DNA from: Diploscapter coronatus | Taxonomy: Eukaryota; Nematoda; Chromadorea; Rhabditida; Rhabditidae | Reading direction: 5' to 3' | Assembly (NCBI GenBank): GCA_964036155.1 | Contig: OZ038422.1 | Coordinates: forward strand, 124,001 to 188,000 | Length of the DNA stretch: 64,000 bases | Shown: positions 60,501 to 64,000 of the stretch, piece by piece | Position numbering within the stretch: the stretch's first letter is position 1 | Layout of the letters: each line of letters begins with the position of its first letter | Position numbers and translations under genes: made by a program | Notes under the pieces: generated by a model | Seen by the model: the letters and a program-made list of their open reading frames with translations, nothing else | What the model was told of the DNA's origin: nothing | Databases searched by the model: none

Positions 60501-63500
60501 TAAAAGTTGGATTTTACCTCAGCCAATTGCTACTTGGGAATCGGTTGTTCAATTTGGCGATGTTGTTTATTGGATCTGAAATTAAACATCAGACGTTGCA
60601 ACGCGCTTCTATGATTGTCAGATTTGAAACATTTAGATATGTTTCACGAGAAAATATAATCAATTTACGAATTTCGGATTTTGGTGGGATCTTGAGATCA
60701 TTAGCGCGTTAGAAGAAATATTCAAGTTCAAAATGCTATCATTCAACAAGTGCCAAATGAAAGATATGTTACAAAAACTCTTTTTAAAAGGGTTTTTCAG
60801 AAACATCCAATCGTTTATAGTCAACTTGATTCGAATTTAAAAAAAAAAAAAAAAAAAAAACGCTAACATAATCTCCAAAATGTCTATCATTTCTACCTGG
60901 TGTGAAGAAGCTCTCCTCCCTTTTCATCTGTGCCAAATAGGGTGGGCTGGACGCATCTCGTACCGACAACCGAGAAAACACTTGGGGGCAGGTTACTCGC
61001 AGGAATTCTTCCAGATCTTGGGCACACTGAAATTGGTCAAATTTTAAAAATAAAAAAATGTTTGAGATAAGATACAAGGCAATGAATGAAGGTAAATTGC
61101 GATTTTTGCAATTAGCCTCTCTGACTTCTAAAATATTCAAAATTTACGTTTTTTTTCAATTAATAATTCTAAATTTGAATTTTTAACCTCTTATATTAGT
61201 TACCCTAAGTTATTTTTACCCCCGTTTTGTCTTTTCTCTTTACTATTTTCCAAAAAAGAAGCTAAAAATTACAAGAGGGTAAGGATAATTTAGGGGTAAA
61301 GAATATAAGAGGCCGTTTTTTTTTTTTAAATAAGATAAAGTCCCGCCTTTCTCAAACTGGTCAGATATTCATTCGTCAGCGGGGGTATGGCCTGATCGAA
61401 TTTGGCGAGATTTTTCACGTAGAATGTCGGCAATTCGTCGAACATTCCTGAAAAACATTGAATACGCTCCAAACATTTCCCTGATAAACGAATTTACGAA
61501 TTCAAATGCTGCAAGTTTTTCTTCTGCAGTCAAAAATATATTTTGCAAATCGAACCATTGAAAAGGACCCTCAGAAAGTGGCGCTCCAACTTTTCGGTGA
61601 AGGTCGAGCGTATCGTCGTCTCTTCCGTCGTCAAATTTCCGCACTTTTCGGAGTGAATCTGAAAACAATCAAAATATATAACAAAAAATAGTCCGCTAAA
61701 ATTCGAAGCAAAAAACTAGTGTAATTCATTCTTAATCCTAAAAGAAAGTAATCTTTTCCTCTTTTATCCGATATTGGAACATTTTCCATCGCAAATATTC
61801 CCCTTGTGCGATATGAATTATTCCAATCAGCTTTACATTACTATCCTTAATAATGATAATGAATTTTTGCGGTGGAAAACGTCCCAACATGTCTGTTCTT
61901 TACCAGATGCCAAGCGGTGAATTCTTTCTGAAACGTCGATCTTCGTATCACTTCACAGACTGCAGTTGCGTAAACGACCGGGGCCTCCTGCAAAGATCAA
62001 CTTTAAAATGAGCTTCAAAAATTTCGAATAAAAATCGAATTTTGAGATCCAGGAAACTCTCGGAACCGTCCGAAACCTTCGCTTAGGAACTTTGTTTCCG
62101 TTGCGAGGTTCCTAGAGTTTCATCGAGCCGGGCACAGAACAATACTCTTTGATTGAAATTTCAAATAATTTAATGGAAATGTTTGCCGACCTTGATCTGC
62201 TGAACCAAATCGAGCCGGGCTTTTAGTCCGTTGAGCTTCTCCTCGAACACGAGCATTTCAAGATGAACCGAGTTCAGCTTTTCGTAGGCTCCCACTACCC
62301 AACCACCTAGACGAGTTCGCACGTTGGTCAAAACTTCTGAAAGTAAAAAAAATATTCTTTTAAAAGAAATCCTTTAGAAAAGAATTCTGGAACATTAATG
62401 AAGATATGTTACAGAATAGGGCAATTTATGGAAAAATTCGAGATTTCTTTGAAACATGTAAAATTTATATTCCTACAGATGCTCGCGAAACCTCTAGAAA
62501 TTTTCGTAGAATTAGAAAAAAAAAAACAACTATTCTAAATTTATGTCAATTTCCTTGAAATACTTAGGAAACTGAAGAAAATGCCTTTAAATATCCAAAA
62601 ATTATGAAATTACCCGATTTGGAATTATGAAAGACCTTGGCCAAATCGAGCAGATCTCTCAGATGCTTGAAAATCGACTGCATGTGATGTTTGTGGTCGG
62701 CGACTAGTTCCTGGAAGAACAATGTTTCAAAAGCCTCTTTGCAGAAGTTGGGAACGTTTTCTACCGAAAAGATTCGTCGTTATCATCTCTCTCATTTCAT
62801 TATTAAGGACGGAATGCAAAACTGATTGGAATAATTGACACCGCATAAGAGATATTTGCGGTGGAAAACGTCCCAGCGTCTGACTTCTTTATAATTTTTC
62901 TTTCAAAATTCATCACTGCTCAGTTCGTAATAAAAAGCAAATACAATATTTTACCTACAATGAATGAAGAAAAAATATGTTTCAAGTATTTCTTATAATC
63001 TTTCTTTTAAAAATACATCATTGAGTTGACTAATGAGAGATCAAATTTTAAAAAATATACCTGCAGCGAATTTGCGTCGAGTTTCTCCGGCTTTTTCTCA
63101 ACGTTGTGGACGCTCTCCTCGATGGATTGTTGGATTTCTGAAAGTTCAAATATTCGAATTTAGAAAAGAAAAAAAAAAAAACAACGAATAGAAGTAGTTT
63201 GAGGATTCTGAAAGATAATCAATGTCAAAAAACGTGAACAAACAAATCCGATAATCTGAAAAAACTAGATGACAAGATATACGAAAATATATCAGGTAGA
63301 GTAGAGGGGAAAGGCCTTGTATGTGTTCTTTCCCAATACTATTTCGTCGTCTCTTGTTATCGTCTTATGTTTTTCTAGGTTATCAATAAACCCTTACTTT
63401 CCGCATTTAGTAGAGAGTTATCCAGTTGAGTGAGCCGTTTGTTGATGCCCTTGATTTCCCGGAACTCGGCATTTTTTGATTGTTGAACAACTGCGTTGAT

Positions 63501-64000
63501 TTCTTGCAAAGTCGTATTGGCGTCAATTTCGGAGAACTGAAATATCAAACATTTTTAAAATCATTTTTTTTAAATCTCACAAGAATCGCCCCTATACTGC
63601 TGTTTCAGGTCTCAAATTTGCACCCTGATTCCTATTTTAAATCAAAACAGTTCCCTAACCTTGCTAAACTGTTGCCTGACTTCATCTATGAGCTCTTCGA
63701 GGGAATGGTCTCTGTCGACCGCGGAAATCCACTCATAGAGAGTCTGCTCCTGAAGCTGGCTGGTGTCCGACTTTCCCTGAGCGTGGGCCAGAAGAGAGAC
63801 TGGCACTTTGATCTGCAGATTTGGAAAATTAAGATCTTCTAGAAAACTTCAAATTTTCATTTCTCGAACATTTTCATAAAATTCAAAAATGCTCATTTTC
63901 TTGAATATCATCGAAATTTTAAATTGAGTAGATTCGGAAGAAATAACAAACAAGCTGGTTTTCAAAAATTAATCGACAAACCTTGAAACTCATCAAAAAC
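54594..64000 (-). CDS. epg-7: RB1CC1/FIP200-ATG11 autophagy scaffold (5' end off window)
   Basis: Twenty-nine exons join in phase to about 1050 codons: 63982-64000 (partial), 63660-63812, 63398-63536, 63061-63137, 62614-62710, 62191-62336, 61904-61987, 61556-61658, 61347-61447, 60897-61026, 60518-60575, 60102-60222, 59536-59634, 58957-59142, 58882-58914, 58331-58420, 58222-58284, 57845-57943, 57670-57788, 57392-57521, 56940-57086, 56688-56795, 56392-56515, 56164-56247, 55843-55975, 55700-55784, 55445-55530, 55052-55213 and 54594-54771 (TAA). The N-terminal part has the FIP200/ATG17-like helical region (RTRLGGWVVGAYEKL, VFEEKLNGLKARLDLV). The middle is a long coiled coil (57.9-56.4 kb). The end is the C-terminal claw, with VLVIWDERHNAYILF and KKPQNRYNLPVNTRMCRV. 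The claw binds cargo receptors such as p62/SQST-1. The protein scaffolds the ULK/ATG1 complex. About 290 N-terminal residues are probably missing. The exon 61347-61447 uses a GC donor. Confidence 0.92.
54922..55040. mobile_element. MITE family B, copy 3
   Basis: It lies in the last intron of the scaffold gene. The left end lacks the GGGACG of other copies (ACAGACGTTTTCCACTGCAA). The right end is GCGGTGGAAAAGGTCCCCAA. Confidence 0.7.
57981..58120. mobile_element. MITE family B, copy 4
   Basis: It lies in an intron of the scaffold gene. GAACGTTTTCCACCGCAAAT faces GCGGTGGAAAGCGTCTCAAC, with the AATTATTCCAGTCAGCTTCA interior. Confidence 0.75.
59699..59842. mobile_element. MITE family A, copy 7
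   Basis: It lies in an intron of the scaffold gene. Left end ATTGATTGGAGAGAACGTCG. The right end CTTCCTAGCCAACGATAT is worn. Confidence 0.7.
59880..60031. repeat. Inverted repeat with CAGGGTTGCAA ends
   Basis: CCAGGGTTGCAAGTTTAGAT is answered by AAAATTTGCAACCCTGAC about 130 bp on, with a pyrimidine-rich interior. It resembles an expanded family F palindrome. It is intronic. Confidence 0.5.
61195..61313. repeat. Hairpin with CTCTTATATT / AATATAAGAG ends
   Basis: CCTCTTATATTAGTTACCCT pairs with AGGGGTAAAGAATATAAGAG across a TTTTGTCTTTTCTCTTTACT interior. It lies in an intron of the scaffold gene. A related half is at about 54795-54865. Confidence 0.5.
61772..61894. mobile_element. MITE family B, copy 5
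   Basis: It lies in an intron of the scaffold gene and ends about 10 bp from the exon 61904-61987 donor. Right end GCGGTGGAAAACGTCCCAAC. Confidence 0.75.
62042..62145. repeat. Dispersed repeat, family L copy 2
   Basis: It lies in an intron of the scaffold gene and is the inverted counterpart of 880-1003. The core is GGAACCGTCCGAAACCTTCG. Confidence 0.55.
62742..62882. mobile_element. MITE family B, copy 6
   Basis: It lies in an intron of the scaffold gene, in the same orientation as the MARVEL-intron copy. Ends are AGAAGTTGGGAACGTTTTCT and GGTGGAAAACGTCCCAGCGT. Confidence 0.75.

Noticed and set aside
1..64000. CRISPR array, bacterial operon or prophage content
   Set aside because: Split genes, eukaryotic splice signals and protein families rule out a prokaryotic origin, and no regularly spaced direct repeats are present.

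Overview
This looks like a piece of nuclear genome from a nematode, probably free-living and rhabditid-like. The DNA is AT-rich and the genes are cut into many small exons. Nearly every intron ends in a short TTTCAG or TTTTAG acceptor with no long polypyrimidine tract. Several start codons sit within 0-45 nt of such an acceptor, as expected for spliced-leader trans-splicing. Short inverted-repeat elements fill most introns. All gene models here were spliced by hand from the sequence, and reading phase was checked across each junction. No database search was possible.

Layout, left to right. (1) Minus strand, 92-1120: a CAP-Gly microtubule-binding protein, cut or ending at the left edge. (2) Plus strand, 5494-15965: a complete ten-exon 5-HT7-type serotonin receptor (SER-7-like, 433 codons) with introns of 2.6 and 4.3 kb. 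(3) Minus strand, 18519-25573: complete 20-exon MIC60/mitofilin (687 codons). (4) Minus strand, 26556-27534: complete five-exon mitochondrial [2Fe-2S] ferredoxin, upstream of MIC60 on the same strand. (5) Plus strand, 30356-33612: complete eight-exon TMEM127-like four-span endolysosomal protein. (6) Plus strand, 34796-39312: a single-pass receptor-like protein with one TNFR/p75NTR-type cysteine-rich module, a long acidic linker and a short tail. (7) 39.8-47.7 kb: a recently duplicated locus of LC8-type dynein light chain genes. It has two intact copies on the minus strand and a third on the plus strand. The third is broken by a 2.03-kb foldback element flanked by a 4-bp ATAT duplication. Copies 2 and 3 are the arms of one large palindrome. 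(8) Plus strand, 49332-52896: a complete eight-exon MARVEL-domain protein. (9) Minus strand, 54594 to the right edge: 29 exons of the autophagy scaffold RB1CC1/FIP200/ATG11 (EPG-7), missing only its N-terminus.

The rest is dominated by at least ten families of short terminal-inverted-repeat or hairpin elements, mostly inside introns. The genes do not form one pathway. The only obvious functional pair is ferredoxin and MIC60, both mitochondrial and co-oriented. CAP-Gly protein, dynein light chain and the autophagy scaffold are all cytoskeleton or trafficking proteins, but nothing in the sequence links them.

The most notable items are the TNFR-like receptor, because this receptor family is generally regarded as missing from nematodes, and the palindromic dynein-light-chain locus with its foldback insertion.
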